Shown: positions 45,953 through 58,100, counted from the first letter of the stretch. The stretch: 64,000 nucleotides of DNA from Artemia franciscana (GCF_032884065.1 NC_088882.1:37740519-37804518), one strand, 5' to 3'. Notes: a model not told the origin generated them from the letters alone. Numbers and translations are program-made.

Positions 45953-47254
45953 TTCTGGACGTTTTTGAATCAATGCATGTTTTGATTTTGGCTCTCCGCA
46001 GAGGAATAATTAAAACAAAATTTGCATTTTTTTTTTGGCTGAATGGCTTTCTCATAATTTTGATCGAATGATTTTGAGAAAAAAAAGCGGGGGAGGAAGC
46101 CTAGTTGCCCTCCGGTTTTTTGGTTAATTAAAAAGGTAACTAGAATTTTTGATTTTTTACGAATATTTTTATTAGTAAAATATTTACGTAACTTATAAAT
46201 TAGCTTAAGTAAAGAACTTTTGTATTCTCATATTTTTATTACATATATGAGGGGGTTCCCCCCTTGTCAGATCCTCGCTATTTACATTAAAGCTTAAATT
46301 TTGTCCCAATTCATTAAGAATGACCCCAGAATCACAAAAGCTGTAGAATAAATAGTTGAAATTACTAAAAATACTTTAGCGTAAAGAGCGAGGTATTAGG
46401 AGGAGGTGATCCCCTCAAATGGGTAATAATTTCTGTTTGTTTTAAGTTTTAATGCTGCTCCTTACTTCCAGCTGAAAGAACTTTTTCATATTTATTTTTT
46501 CATTTTTTTTTTAAATAATGCTAGTAAATCCTGCCCTCCCTTCATGGAGATTTTCTTCCGCCATTTTCTTCCTTACTATATGCAAGCACTGGTCAAAGTT
46601 TGTAACTTGTTGCCCCTCCCACGGGGACTGTGGGGGAGTAAGTAGTCCCCAAAGACATAGTTATAAGGTTTTTCGACTACGCTGAATAAAATGGCTAACT
46701 CAGAATTTTGATTTGTTGACTTTGGTAAAATAATTAGCTTGGGAGGGGGCCTAGGTGCCCTCCAATTTTTTGGTCACTTAAAAAGGGCACTAGAACTTTT
46801 CATTTCCGTTAAAATGAGCCCTCTTGCAACATTCTAGGACAACTGGGTCGATACGATCACCCCTGGGAAAAAGAAAAAAAAAACAAAACAAATAAACACG
46901 CATCCGTGATCTGCCTTCTGGCAAAAAATACAAAATTCCACATTTTTGTAGATAGGAGCTTGAAACTTCCACAGTAGGGTTCTCTGATACGGTGAATCTG
47001 ATGGTGTGATTTTCGTAAAGATTCTATGACTTCTAGGGGGCGTTTCCCGCTATTTTCTAAAATAACGCAAATTTTCTCAGGCTCGTAACTTTTGATGGGT
47101 AAGACTAAACTTGATGAAACTTATATATTTAAAATCAGCATTAAAATGCAATTCTTTTGATGTATGTATTGGCATCAAAATTCTATTTTTTAGAGTTTTG
47201 GTTACTATTGAGCCGGGTCGCTCCTTACTACAGTTCGTTACCACGAACTGTTTG
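45953..47254 (+). repeat. Dispersed noncoding repeat, plus orientation
   Basis: Contains two head-to-tail diverged parts. About 46050-46490 has GGGGGAGGAAGCCTAGTTGCC and the ..TTTACGTAACTTATAAATTAGC block. About 46670-46870 has AAAATGGCTAACTCAGAATT, GGGCCTAGGTGCCCTCC, AAAAAGGGCACTAGAACTTT and AAAATGAGCCCTC. The second part is homologous to the 1-2040 array unit. It ends with GGGTCGCTCCTTACTACAG and a 9-bp hairpin ACAGTTCGT..ACGAACTGT (47230-47251). The ORF at 46790 is not a gene. Confidence 0.7.
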
Positions 47255-47647
47255 ATTGATTCTCGTTGTCACGTGTCATCTAACTGTAGCCAATGTAAGC
47301 CACTTCTTGATGTCATGGTGTCACCATAGGTACGTTACATCCAGACTGGAAAAAATACAAATTCTTCCTTTAAGTTGTGATCCATTTAAATAAAGTTTGA
47401 GGCCAGAAATGTTCAATCAATCAATATTAATAGCAATGTAAATGTTCAATCATATTTAAAGTTATATAATTTTTTCAGCTATTGTAAGCAGCCTGGACAA
47501 TTGTTGAGGGTAAATGAAGTTCTCGCTACCTCTTCCCCACTAAAAAAAGAAAAATCTGTTTAAGAATGAAATGATTATTTGATTTTAGTCTCAGTATTGA
47601 AATCCCACTTCATCAACTGATGTGGATGAAATAATTACTCTTACAGA
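47255..47647. other. Noncoding interval
   Basis: 47255-47415 is the direct-repeat partner of 45425-45560. The remainder shows no feature. Confidence 0.5.
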
Positions 47648-48310
47648 ACTGTATGAATACTTTTTGGTGTCGCAAAGTGTGCGATAAGGGACCGCTTCTC
47701 CGACTGCGTACAATACTACTGAGTACACAGTTAAAAAAGTAAGTAAGACGGCACTAGACCCTTAAGTTCCAAACCGGTGGTGCTGATCTCTGTTTCATGG
47801 CCCTTGAGCCAGGAAGTGCAATGGGGGGCTGGGGGTCAACCATCCTGTGCTTTCACGCACCCTTCTCGCTTACCTTCCCCACATTTCTCCGGGTATCCAT
47901 TTAGAGCTGGGTCGACTCTGTCTGAGCTTACAGAGTCACGCCACTGACCCCCGTCCCAAACTAAATAACTGGTCACAACTGAGATTGAACCCTTGTCCCT
48001 TGTCCCTTGGACAAAGAATTCCCACGCCAGTGCGCCAACCACTCAACCAGGACGGCTTTGAATACATAGTTGACAGCCAATCACCCCAAAAACTGCCTTA
48101 TAAACTTTGTGGTGTCACCAAGTTTGTGACGAGGGACCGCTTCTCCAACTGCTTAAAATACTACTGAATACACAGCTAACAGCCAATCACCACCAAAAAC
48201 TATCATAAACTTTTTGGTGTCACAAAGTATCCGATGAGGGACCACCTCTCCGACTGCGTACAATACTACTCACGACGATACACAGTTAACAACCAATCAC
48301 CATCAAACAC
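47648..48310 (+). repeat. ~118-bp tandem array split by a SINE
   Basis: Units share TTTTTGGTGTCRCAAAGT, GAGGGACCGCTTCTCCGACTGC, ACAATACTACT, TACACAGTTAACAGCCAATCACC and AAAAACTRTCATATAAACTTT. Partial unit 47648-47732, then the SINE, then 48060-48175 and 48176-48310. Confidence 0.85.
47733..48059 (-). mobile_element. tRNA-derived SINE, youngest full-length copy
   Basis: Read on the minus strand: the head CCTGGTTGAGTGGTTGGCGC matches a pol III A-box, and GGGTTCAATCTC downstream matches a B-box. The body has TAGTTTGGGACGGGGGTCAG, GAGAAATGTGGGG, GTGAAAGCACAGGATGGTTG, CCCCCAGCCCCCC, TTCCTGGCTCAAGGGCC and GGGTCTAGTGCCGTCTTACT, with a CTTACTTTTTT tail. Flanks GAGTACACAGTT (47721-47732) and GAATACATAGTT (48060-48071) form a 12-bp TSD with two mismatches. 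The insertion splits a tandem unit. A duplicated GACAAGG in the head is peculiar to this copy. Confidence 0.88.
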
Positions 48311-49540
48311 TGTCATATAAACTTTGTCCTTTTCATTTTAATTGGCTGGTATGATCATTTTAAATTTGAGCAAATACTACCCTGGCCTACCATGGTGAGG
48401 GATTCGAAATGTAAATGATATCTGCAGCCTATTTTGATCATCTTTGAGAATATGAACGTAATGAGAACATTTAAAAACACTTTTCTCTCCAAAAACACTA
48501 AAAAGTAAAGAATAAACTTTTTCTTGCTACCCTGAATAATTTAATTTTTTACATAAACAATAGAAGTGTAATCTTAGAATATCATCTGTAATCTTAGAAT
48601 ATCTAAAGGCCGTCTTCAGCAAAGAAAATAATAAACAATAACACACTTACTACTAAAGTTCTTGGTTAAAAATCCATTTTTTAAAATAGCCTAGGCATTT
48701 AAAATGTAAAATAGCCTAGAATGTCTAGAAGAGGTATATGTCTGATCAGTTGGAACAGAGACGTTCCTACTGAGCTTGGAAAGAAGACAAATGTTAAATA
48801 ATGATTACTTTCATTTACTTCTTAAAGCGGACCACGAAACGGGACTTACAGGTCCTTATAGGCAACAAAACCTATAGACATCAAAAGACTGTAGGTAACC
48901 ATACATACTTAGTCTTCAAAAAAAGTCTTCTTTGAATTTAAAAAAGAGGGAATAGTTGTGGAGAAAAGTGGAAGTCATGGCCAATTGTAGAAAAAAGCCA
49001 AGACAGATTGTTGAATGAAGTGGGCAGCCCAGTCAAGGGTAAATTTTAGCCCTTTGATTGCCGTTGTTACTGTCTGCCATTTATGCTACACCTTTCCGTG
49101 CATGTGTGTCCCTTCACAAATGCCAAACTAGAGTCGTACCTGTTGGAGGTTCTCGCTGGGGAACACACGCAGGTTGACTACGGGTTAAATTACTTGAAAA
49201 TTTTCCTCTCATGGCTATCACTCGACAACGCTGAACTAGAGTCAACCCTCTCATGCTAATTCACGGTGGGTTGGGTTCAACCTGTTGGAGGTTCTCTCTC
49301 AGGTTAATTCACGGTCGCTGAAAGGGGGAAGCAGCATATTGACAAATTTGGCAATCTATTTACAACTGATTACCCCGCCAAAGAAATGAATATGAATGGA
49401 AATAACGAGTCCAATTCAAGGCCTACAAGGGCCTCCTGCAATCTGCCTCGACTCTTATGCAAGTGAACTTGCATTTATAAGCCAAGGGATTTGGGCGAGA
49501 AACAAAAATTTCAACTGTCTGTAATTGACTACAAAAAGTC
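48311..49540. other. Noncoding interval with a small duplication
   Basis: 49130-49320 carries a partial repeat around CCTGTTGGAGGTTCTCKCT. TGTAATCTTAGAATATC is duplicated near 48573-48601. No gene is seen. Confidence 0.5.
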
Positions 49541-50260
49541 GAGTAGACATGGGCTAGATGGGAACCCCAAATGAGAATGAGTATATTGTTGGTATGTGTG
49601 AAGCGGATGGTTACTACCACTTGAGCAATGGTCTAACCATTGACGGCTTTAAGGATTCGTGCTTTAAGCGCGGCAAACATAGGCTCAATGAAATACCCTA
49701 TGAAAGAGGTATATGTTGTTGGTATGTGCCTATAGCTAGAATGGCCTAGCGCTAGAACAACGGGTCTAACTAGCCTAGGCTTGAAGGCATCTGTACCTCA
49801 AGCGGTGAACATGGGCAAAAGAAAGGAACTACATTGTTGGTATATGTTTAGCAATTGATTGCCGCTAAGGAAACAGTCTAACCATTCAACGGCTTTAAGC
49901 ATCCGTACTCTAAGCGGTGGGCATAAGCTAGATGGGATGACTGTCTGACTGTCTGATATTTATTAGCGAAAGAGAGAGAGAAAGAGAGCGAGAGAGAAGC
50001 TTGAATGCTCTACAGTGGACATGGGCTGGATGGGAACCCCAAAGGAAAATGACTATATGGTTGGTCAAACCATTGACGGCTGTAAGGGATTCGTTCTTTA
50101 AGCGGCGAACATGGGCTCAATGAAATCCCACATGAAAGAGGAATATAGTGTTGGTATGTGCTTAGAGCAATGGATTACCGCGAGAGCAACAGTCCAACTA
50201 GCCGCGGCTTGAAGGCATCCATACTTTAAGCGGTGAACCTGAGCACCTTGCCTAGGGTAA
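49541..50260 (+). repeat. ~135-bp tandem array, about five imperfect units
   Basis: Units repeat TTGTTGGTATGTGC, AGCAATGGATTACCGC, ACAGTCTAACCATTGACGGC, TTTAAGGCATCCGTACTTTA and AGCGGTGAACATGGGC. A GA-rich stretch (49973-50000) interrupts between units. Frames are not conserved between units, so the ORF at 49558 is not a gene. Confidence 0.8.
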
Positions 50261-50684
50261 ATCGGTAAACACTTACTATGCTAAACACTGTAGCATCAGA
50301 AAAGGTCAGTTGATCCAAAATGCATAATGTTACGACGTCTTATCTTTTCAAGCTGGGTATACGTAAATTATATGACTACAGTGCTTTGGGGGATAAAGAG
50401 GTTTTTAATTAATTATTTTTAATTCCACGTTCCTTTTGTTTGTTTTTTTAGAGTTAAGATTTTCAAATCAATAATTTGTTTTATTTAAATATAGTTTAAT
50501 TTTAAGGGTTGTTTACTTAAATATTTTTGCTGCTCTTTTTAGTGTCGGTATATCCTTTAGGACAGAAAATAATAGCATAATAATTCAAACCCTATAACGA
50601 ACCTGGACTTTAAAACTTTTGGATAGACCACGCATGGTACTCCCTGAAGAAACCAATAGCCATAGCTGTTTATTTTCAAATACC
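50261..50684. other. Noncoding interval
   Basis: AT-rich, no recognisable feature. Confidence 0.5.
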
Positions 50685-51202
50685 TCGCTCTCTACGCTAA
50701 AGTATTTTTAGTAATTTCAAAAGAGCTATTTACTCTAATTTGACGGCCTTCGTGGTTCAGGGGCCATTCTTAAACAAGTCTTTAGTGTAAAGAGCGAGGT
50801 GTTGATGAGGGGACGAATTCCCCACCCTCATATACGTAATAAAAATATTCGAATGTAGAAGTTCATTACGTAAGTTAATCTATAAGTTAAGCATAATTCT
50901 TACTAATTAAAGCGTTCGTAAATAAAGTTAAAAGTTCTAGTTGTCTTTTTGAGTCACCAAAAAAATCGGAGGGTAAGTAGGCCCTCTCCCTGTACCCTTT
51001 TTTCCTCAAAATCGTCCGGTCAAAAATTGAAGAAAGCCATTTAGCCCTAAAGAGTAAAGTTAATTTGAAAATGTCATTTTAATCGAATTTGGTTCTAAAA
51101 TTCCGTAAAAACGCCCGAAAATTAATTATAAAAACACAAGTTTTTTTAACTGAAAGTAAGAAGCACCATTAAAACTTAAAACAAGCAGAAATTATTCCGT
51201 AT
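50685..51202 (-). repeat. Dispersed repeat, minus orientation, interrupted by a LINE
   Basis: Inverted relative to about 46050-46490: CTCGCTCTCTACGCTAAAG, the ..TTACGTAAGTTAATCTATAAG block, and finally ACTGAAAGTAAGAAGCACC with ATTAAAACTTAAAACAAGC. It stops at ATTATTCCGTAT where the LINE tail begins; the expected continuation (ATGAAAGAGGC..) is not obvious beyond the LINE. Confidence 0.7.
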
Positions 51203-54145
51203 GAATGAATGAATCAATGAACTTTATTACCCGTAAAGTATAAAAAACACAAAGTACGGAGTATTATAAATAAACAAATACGATAAAAAGCGAAGAAAAA
51301 CAAAATTCAAACTAACAAAAGACAACATCGACTAATTAACCAGTATCAATATGGAAGAAAGGCTGCAGAGGGTCATAAACGTGAATTAAGTTGATAATCT
51401 TTTTACATAAATCATCACTGGAAGACTGAATCGGAGAAGGTACATCTATTAAACCAAATCGAGCAATTATTTTTTTGTCTCGGTGCCATCTAGGAAGCCG
51501 GAGGAGGAATTTGCAATATCTAAAATAAGCCGTACGTAGAATATGTCGATCTTTCTTACGAAACAGATGAGCCAAGCCTGATAAAAACAAAAGCTCAGGG
51601 GCGCAATAAGCGTTATAAAACATGCACAAACCATTGCGGTTGTAACGGCTTTTATTTGGAAATATTTTTCCGTAAGCGACGCGTAGGTTTTTCACGGCTT
51701 GATTCACTAGGGATGAACAGGTAGTTGAAAGTGTTGGGCCGAAACAAAGACCAAGCCAACTAACTAAAGAAGAACATGGTAGAACTGCAGTCCCAGCAAC
51801 GAATGGAGCGACCGCATAAGGGCTATTAAAACAAATAAACTCGCATTTAGACGCAATAACTGACAGTCCAATCTTAGATAGTCCATTGGTTAATATAGTA
51901 AAATTAGAAAGCAATCTACGGCGAGTCCGGGCAACAAGAAGAACGTCATCTGCATATGCAATAGAAGACAAACCAATATTACCGTAAAAAACCGAACTTC
52001 TAAGGGGACGCAGGCACGATGCAAGCACGCATTTAAATATACTAGGAGACAATACGGCACCTTGCCGAACTCCCTTATTAATTTTTACCGGGTCAGATAT
52101 TTGGCCATTCCAGGTAACTTGAATTTTAGACTTTGAATACCAAGAAGACAATAAAATTAGTACGGAAGGATTAACACCTGAAGACACAAGGGAAAATAGA
52201 GCCTAAGAGTGCACAATATTGTCGAAAGCTCCAGAAATATCAACAGTAAGACAGTATAAAGACATTTTAGTTTTTACGGCATCATTCATGAGTCGGCATA
52301 AAACATGATGTGCATGGGAGCAACCGAAACTTTTCCGAAAACCAAATTGAAAAGGCGTAAAATCACAACTCGACTCAATTTCTGGTAGTAACAAATGTTC
52401 AAGCAACTTACTTAAGAAACACGATACTGTAATGGGACAATAATTCACGGATGACGTGGGGCCTTGCCTCGCTTTTGAATAGACGTTACACGGCCACAAA
52501 GGAAACTATCAGGAACAAGCGACTGTGCTAAGCAAGACTGGAAAAATATTTCTAGATGGTTAAGTAGAGCTGGACAATCCTAAGCAAAAAATAGGTAAGA
52601 AAGGCTGTCACCATCAAGGCTATTTGAACGCTTAATTTTTCTTAAAGCCCAGCGAATTTCAGATATTGCTACAGGCTGGACATGAGCCTGCAGGAGACGG
52701 TATGGTAAAAGCGGTTTAAGCAACTTATAATAAAAAGACTGAAGAAAACTATTAAATACACTGAACACACGCTTATAATGATCAACAAAATTAGCTAGCA
52801 GGAGACAAGATAGGGTAGATGGGGAACATTTCTCACTATTAATAACCTTATTCCAGGAGGCCTTATCGGTGGGGCCTGGCCATGCATTCAAGCGTGCTCT
52901 CTTCAAACTGGCCTTATATTCAAGTTTATACTCTTGTTTCACAGAGAAAACAGCTCCAGACGATGGTCGGTCACATGATATCCAAATACGTAGCCAAGAT
53001 TTGGCTTTTTGCTTAGCACCTTTTATTTCAGGATCAATGTACCAATTAGGCTTTTTTGTACCAATCCTAACTTTATCCACAGGCACTGCAGCTTTGGAAG
53101 CTGATTCAAGGCAATGAACAATTTGATAAGAATAGTAATTTAGGTCAACTCTACTTGAAGGCGAGGAAACTGACGTTTGCAGCAGGTGATATGGCACTTT
53201 TGTGGTCGACAGTAAAGCAGTTAGCGTAGCAAGGTATAGTGGGACATTAGCATGATCCCAGTTCAACTTCGTATGCCACTTCGGCTGAGCCGAAAGTGTT
53301 TTGCCAGATAGCTCACAGGACAAGTTTACAGCTAAGAATAAAGTGATCGTCATCAATCTTCTCTTCGTCCACCCTGACAATCGATGATATTAAGCTGGAA
53401 CTGGAAGAGATCACGCGATCCAGGTTCGATTTTGAACAGCCTCTGTTATGAATATACGTGATTGGGAGGCTCTTAACTGCGACGTGATATATGCTAGGAA
53501 GTAATTCTAGCAAGAGGATTGATCTCTCGGAGGTACCAAGAATGTCAGAGTTAAAGTCACCAGCTAAAACCCAATTTAGGTCTTTCAAACGTAGACCTTC
53601 GAGTAGAGACTTTAAACTGGAGCAACATTTAGCGAAAGATGTGAACGATGCTATAGAATGTCGATCGCAAGGTAAGTAAACGTTTATAAAGGCGGTACTG
53701 TCACATTGAATCGCTAAGATGTTATCATCACAATGAATCAGAGAGGGCTTTGATGGGGAACTGAAAAAAAATTTCTAGGCCACCGGAAGGGTGGCCTCCT
53801 GTGAAAAAAAAAGGTGGACAGAAGATCGCTTCAGGCTAGAAACGTTTGATTTGGTCAAAAAATGTTCTTGCAAGAACACTATGTCATGGACTAATAATTC
53901 ATTAATTAACAAGTCTGTCTTTTGTGCCGTTAATATATAGAGAAGCAAAACTTAAAATAGTGGCTTGGTTCATTTAGGAGCAGAGTTTAGAGCGCGTTTG
54001 ATCACTGGGCAATTTATACTATAGGAAACATGAGCTTCGCCGCAGTTGGCACATTTCAGAGCCTCTAACCAATGATTGTCTTTAGTATTGGAATGGCATC
54101 CAGAACATTTAGAGCACTTCATCTCATTGAGTGAGATGAGACAAA
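51203..54145 (-). pseudogene. Degenerate non-LTR retrotransposon: zinc knuckle, endonuclease, RT
   Basis: Read on the minus strand from about 54145. The ORF1 C-terminus has Cys/His knuckles (KCSKCSGCH and CANCGEAHVSYSINC). The endonuclease has VFLQEHF, VYLPCDRHS, VLAGDFNSD, SNLDRVIS and DDHFILS. After a linker, the reverse transcriptase has PITVSCFLSKLLEHLLLP, FQFGFRKSFGCSHAHHV, TVDISGAFDN, GVRQGAVLSPSIFK and the catalytic YADD (AYADDVLLVA near 51955). The C-terminal YCKFLLRLPRWHRDKK precedes a stop at 51336. Lesions are an in-frame stop at 52201-52203, another near 52580, and frameshifts near 53340 and 52455. The 3' end is AATAAAGTTCATTGATTCAT with an (ATTC)n tail. A CR1/Jockey-type clade is likely. 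Not functional. Confidence 0.88.
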
Positions 54146-54566
54146 ACTCCCTCTGAAGTTTTTACTACCCTCCCTGCCATATGAAGTGCCAATAGAAGAA
54201 AAAAAAATGATGCATGAAAACCTTAGACCTCGATGAAATTTTGTAGGCGTATCAGGGACCGGACCAGACTAAATTAGAAATAGTCATTTTCCAGATTTGA
54301 CTATCTGGGGGGGGGGAGTGGGGGACCGGTTAATTTGGAAAAAATAGAAAAAATGAAGCATTTTTAACTTGTGAACGGGTGATGGGATCTTATTGAAATT
54401 TGATGTTTGGACGGATATCGTGTCTCAGAGCTCTGATTTTAAATCTCGAACAGATTCGTTGACATTGGGGGGAATTGGAGGGGGGAACTAAAAATCTTGG
54501 AAAATGATTAGAGTGGAGGGATCAGAATGAAACTTGGTGGGAAAAATGAGCAGAAGTCGTAAATAG

Positions 54567-55460
54567 GACTAAATATGGCTATTTATTGATAATTCATTTC
54601 GTAGGTTTTCGCTTATCAAGGGAACGACTTATTAAAAAATTGGAAAGCCTAGGAAATGAATCATCAATGAATAACCCTATTTATGCTCCAAGATTCACTC
54701 CTGGACCGGCTGTGGTTAATTTTTTCTCTAGAACGCTTGAACCATTTGAAATTCAAACTCTCGAAAAAGGTCCAAAATTCTTTTTCTTCCTAAACAAGTT
54801 CCTGTGGCAGATTTGATTTCCTCTCTAGAGTCTTCTTTGCACAAATTTTATTCATCTTATTTCCAACCCAGACGAAGTTAGGGCTAGTCTTATTAGACTA
54901 GTCTTATTAGTCTTATTGTTAGGGCTATACACTTTACAATAATAAAAAAGGCTAATCCTCCCGCCAATATAAAACCAGATAATTTGCGTGACCTAAGAAT
55001 TCTATTTTAGGAGATTTAGGAGAATATTCACTAAATGCTCTATACACAAATTTAATCAAAAATGACCTTACGAAATATTATAAAAAAAACAATAGATATT
55101 AACACAGAACCTGTCACAAATAGACCTACGAGATCAGCAGCGAAAAAAAGCTAGGCTGGCATTAAAAATGTGTTTTTAAATCATTCTCTTTCATTTCAAT
55201 AAATTGCCTCGTTTCATCGCAATTTATTTATCAGTCCTGGTTGAACTTTGCTGAGGTAAGGATGCTGGGACTGTTTTGAAAAACTGTTCATTTTAGTTCT
55301 ATTGATTTTATCCTCTTGTAAGTTGTGTTTTCTTATATATTTTTATATTGCTGAGGACGCCCCTTGGACATAGGGCCGAAATATTCATTCTAATCTGTTT
55401 CCCACTGTCTTGAGAAATTCTCTATTGTTCTTCTTGTTTTTGGTGTTAGTTAAACGTTTA
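54567..55460 (+). pseudogene. Penelope-like element remnant (5' RT-ORF piece and 3' terminus)
   Basis: An open frame at 54586-54816 includes GPAVVNFFSRTLEPFEIQTL and EKGPKFFF. This matches the VVNLS..LTPxExxxLxKGxKF motif that precedes the reverse transcriptase in Penelope-like elements. A frameshift near 54785 continues as NKVPVADLISSLESSLHKF, and decayed frames reach about 55000. The RT core and GIY-YIG domains are missing. 55140-55460 is noncoding and carries a hammerhead-like motif, as Penelope termini do. ~55-bp stretches at both junctions are similar (54511-54566 and 55461-55516), but since both are array units this may not be a TSD. Confidence 0.6.
55351..55385 (+). ncRNA. Hammerhead-ribozyme-like core motif
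   Basis: CTGAGGA (55351-55357, fits CUGANGA), then a short hairpin GCCC..GGGC (55359-55362 with 55373-55376), then GAAA (55378-55381) and TATTC. The order and spacing fit a minimal type I hammerhead of the kind described in Penelope-like elements. There is a C-C mismatch at the base of helix II, and helix I and helix III pairing is weak, so activity is doubtful. No conservation data are available. Confidence 0.35.
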
Positions 55461-56849
55461 GACTGGAGGGGTCGGGATGAAACTTGGTGGGAAAAATAAG
55501 CAGAAGTTCTAGATACGTGATTGACATAGCCGGAACGGATCCACTCTATTTGGGGGAGTTGGGGGGGTGGTTGAATTCTAAAAAATTAGATAAAATGAGG
55601 TATTTTTAACTTACAACAGTCTGATCGTATCTTAATAAAATTTCATATTTAGAAAGACCACGTAACTCAGACGTCTCATTTTAAATCCCGACCGGATCCA
55701 GCGTCACTGGGGGGAGGGACCTGAAATCTTGGAAAACACTTAAAGTGGTGAGATTAGGATGAAACTTGGTGGGAGGAATAAAAACAAGTCCAAGATACGT
55801 GACTGACATAATCAGACTGGATCCACCCTCTTTGGTGGATTTTTTTTTTGGGGGGGGGAGTAATTTGGAAAAATTAGAAAAAAAGTGATATTTGTAACTT
55901 ACGAATGGGTGATCAGATCTTAATGAAATTTGATATTTAAAAGGATCTTGTGCTTTAGTGCTCCTATTTTGAATCCCGAGCAGATCTGGTGACATTGGGG
56001 GGAGTTGGAGGGGGAAACCAGAATACTTGGAAAACGTGAAAATTGAGGTACCTTTATCTTACGAATGGGTGATCGGATCTTAATGAAACTTGATATATAG
56101 AAGGATCCTATGTCTCGGATCCTCCGTTTTCAATTCGCATCGGATCTGGGGACATAGGGGATTGGAGTGGGGAAACAGAAATCTTGGAAAACCCCAAGTG
56201 TAGAGATCGGGATGAAACTTGATGGGAAGAAAAAGAACAATTTATAGATATGTGATTGACATAATTGGAACGGATCTGTTCACTTTGGAGGAGCGGGGGG
56301 TGTTGATTTTGAAAAATTAAAGAAATTGAGGAATTTTTAACTTAAGAACGGGTGACCGGATCTTACTGAAACTTGATATTTAGTAGGAACTCATGTCTCA
56401 GAGCTCTTATTTCAAATCTCAGCCAGATCTGTTGACATTGGGGGGAGTTTGAGGGCAAAACCAAAAATCTTGAAAAACGCTTAGAATAGAGAAATCGGCA
56501 TGAAACTTGGTGAGTAGAATGAGCAAATGTCGTAGATACATGATCGACGTAACCGTTCAGGATCTACTCTCTTTAGGGGAGTTAGGGGGTGGGGTTCAGT
56601 GTTTTGGCGAGTTTGGTGCTTCTGGATGTGCTCGGACGATGGAAATTGGTAGGCGTGTCCGGAAGCTGCACAAATTGACTTGATAAAGTCGTTTTCCCCG
56701 ATTAGACAATCTGGGGGGCTGAAAAAAGAGAAAGAAGTAGAAAAAGATATTTATAACTAACGAGTGGGTGATCGGATCTTGGTGAATTTTGATGTTTAGA
56801 AGGACCTCGTGAATTAGAGCTCTTCTTTTAAATCTCGACTGGCATTCAG

Positions 56850-58100
56850 CTTCCTATTTTCCTTTTAAGTCTTATCATCTTAATTTGTGTCCAATGCTAT
56901 CTTTCCTATGATAGAAAATCATGAATAACTTCTGCGATTTATGCGATTTTGAGCTGATTTTTTTTTTTTGATGACTCTCGAGTTAAAAAGGAAAAAAAAT
57001 GTTGGGTTCACTTTTTCTGTATATGCTTTACATACTGTGGAAAAAAAGAAATCAAGTTATTTTAGTTTGTTGAATAAAATTTTAGTGGATGGGAAATGAC
57101 AGTAGATTTTTTTTTAGTTCATCTTGCCAGTATTTAAAAAAAAAACTGTTCGTTGCAGAATTGTTATATTTTTATTTTTAATGGTGCAAAAAAATATTTT
57201 TAATTTTCAACATTTTTCTTGCTAGAAGGTATGAACTTGGCTCCAGAAGGTAGAATTTTGGATTATGTGTAGATTTTATAATCTACAACCATTACAGCAA
57301 ATTTCTGACGTCTATCACCAATAGTTTGAAAGTAAAATCAGAAAAATATAATTTCAAAATGTGCTTGCTTTTTACTTTACTTTACCCCTGTTTCCGGCTT
57401 AATAGCGTTGTTCATCAGCCAATAGAAAAAAAGGTGGGATTCTTTTTCCGCAAGGCTCGATTGAAACTGTCAACTTGTTATTAAGACATTTGAGCTATAA
57501 GGAAGAAAACTATCAACTATCTTTTTATAGAAAACTATAAAAAGGTGGCTGAATTTAAAATACCGGTAATTGAAAATTAGATATACAAGTTTCAAGCTCT
57601 CTTTTCCAAAAGCTTGTAAAATCGCTTCCGATGGGTTGCAAGTTCTGAATGTTCATGATTTGGAGGGACATTAACTTTTCGTCTCCGAGATATTAAACAG
57701 ATGAGAATTTTTTTTTGGAAGGAAGGGGTGCTGGATGTGGGATTTTATTTCAGACAGCGAACACCTTTTATAAAAGGCTGATAACAAAAAAAAAATAATG
57801 AAAAAAACCCAAGTATACAAATATTTCTGAGGGGAGGGGTATGAAACTGTGCCACCCACACGTGTGCACGTCTGAAAAGACCTAGTTCAACTAAACTTCA
57901 AGGCAAGTAAAAATTAGTGTCATATTTTACCTCTGATGATCTTTACCTTGTACCTCATAAGCTGTATATTGTCGCCCTTCCAATATGGTAATAATTACCT
58001 GTATTTGCCTTATGTGTGTATGTTTCACAAATGATTGGTTTATCGACAACTGTTTTTTTTTCTATAATTCTTTTCATTCTTATGGCACTTGGTATTAACC
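56850..58100. other. Unidentified ~1.25-kb insert in the tandem array
   Basis: Non-array, AT-rich DNA that replaces part of one unit (it starts after TAAATCTCGACTGG and ends before GGTTAATTCGG). No long ORF, terminal repeats or recognisable domain were seen. Confidence 0.5.

Noticed and set aside
45953..47254. Helitron assignment for the dispersed repeat
   Set aside because: There is a terminal hairpin but no CTRR end, no clear 5' TC start and no helicase sequence.
47836..48167. ORFs on both strands at 47.8-48.2 kb as genes
   Set aside because: They fall inside the SINE and the 118-bp array.
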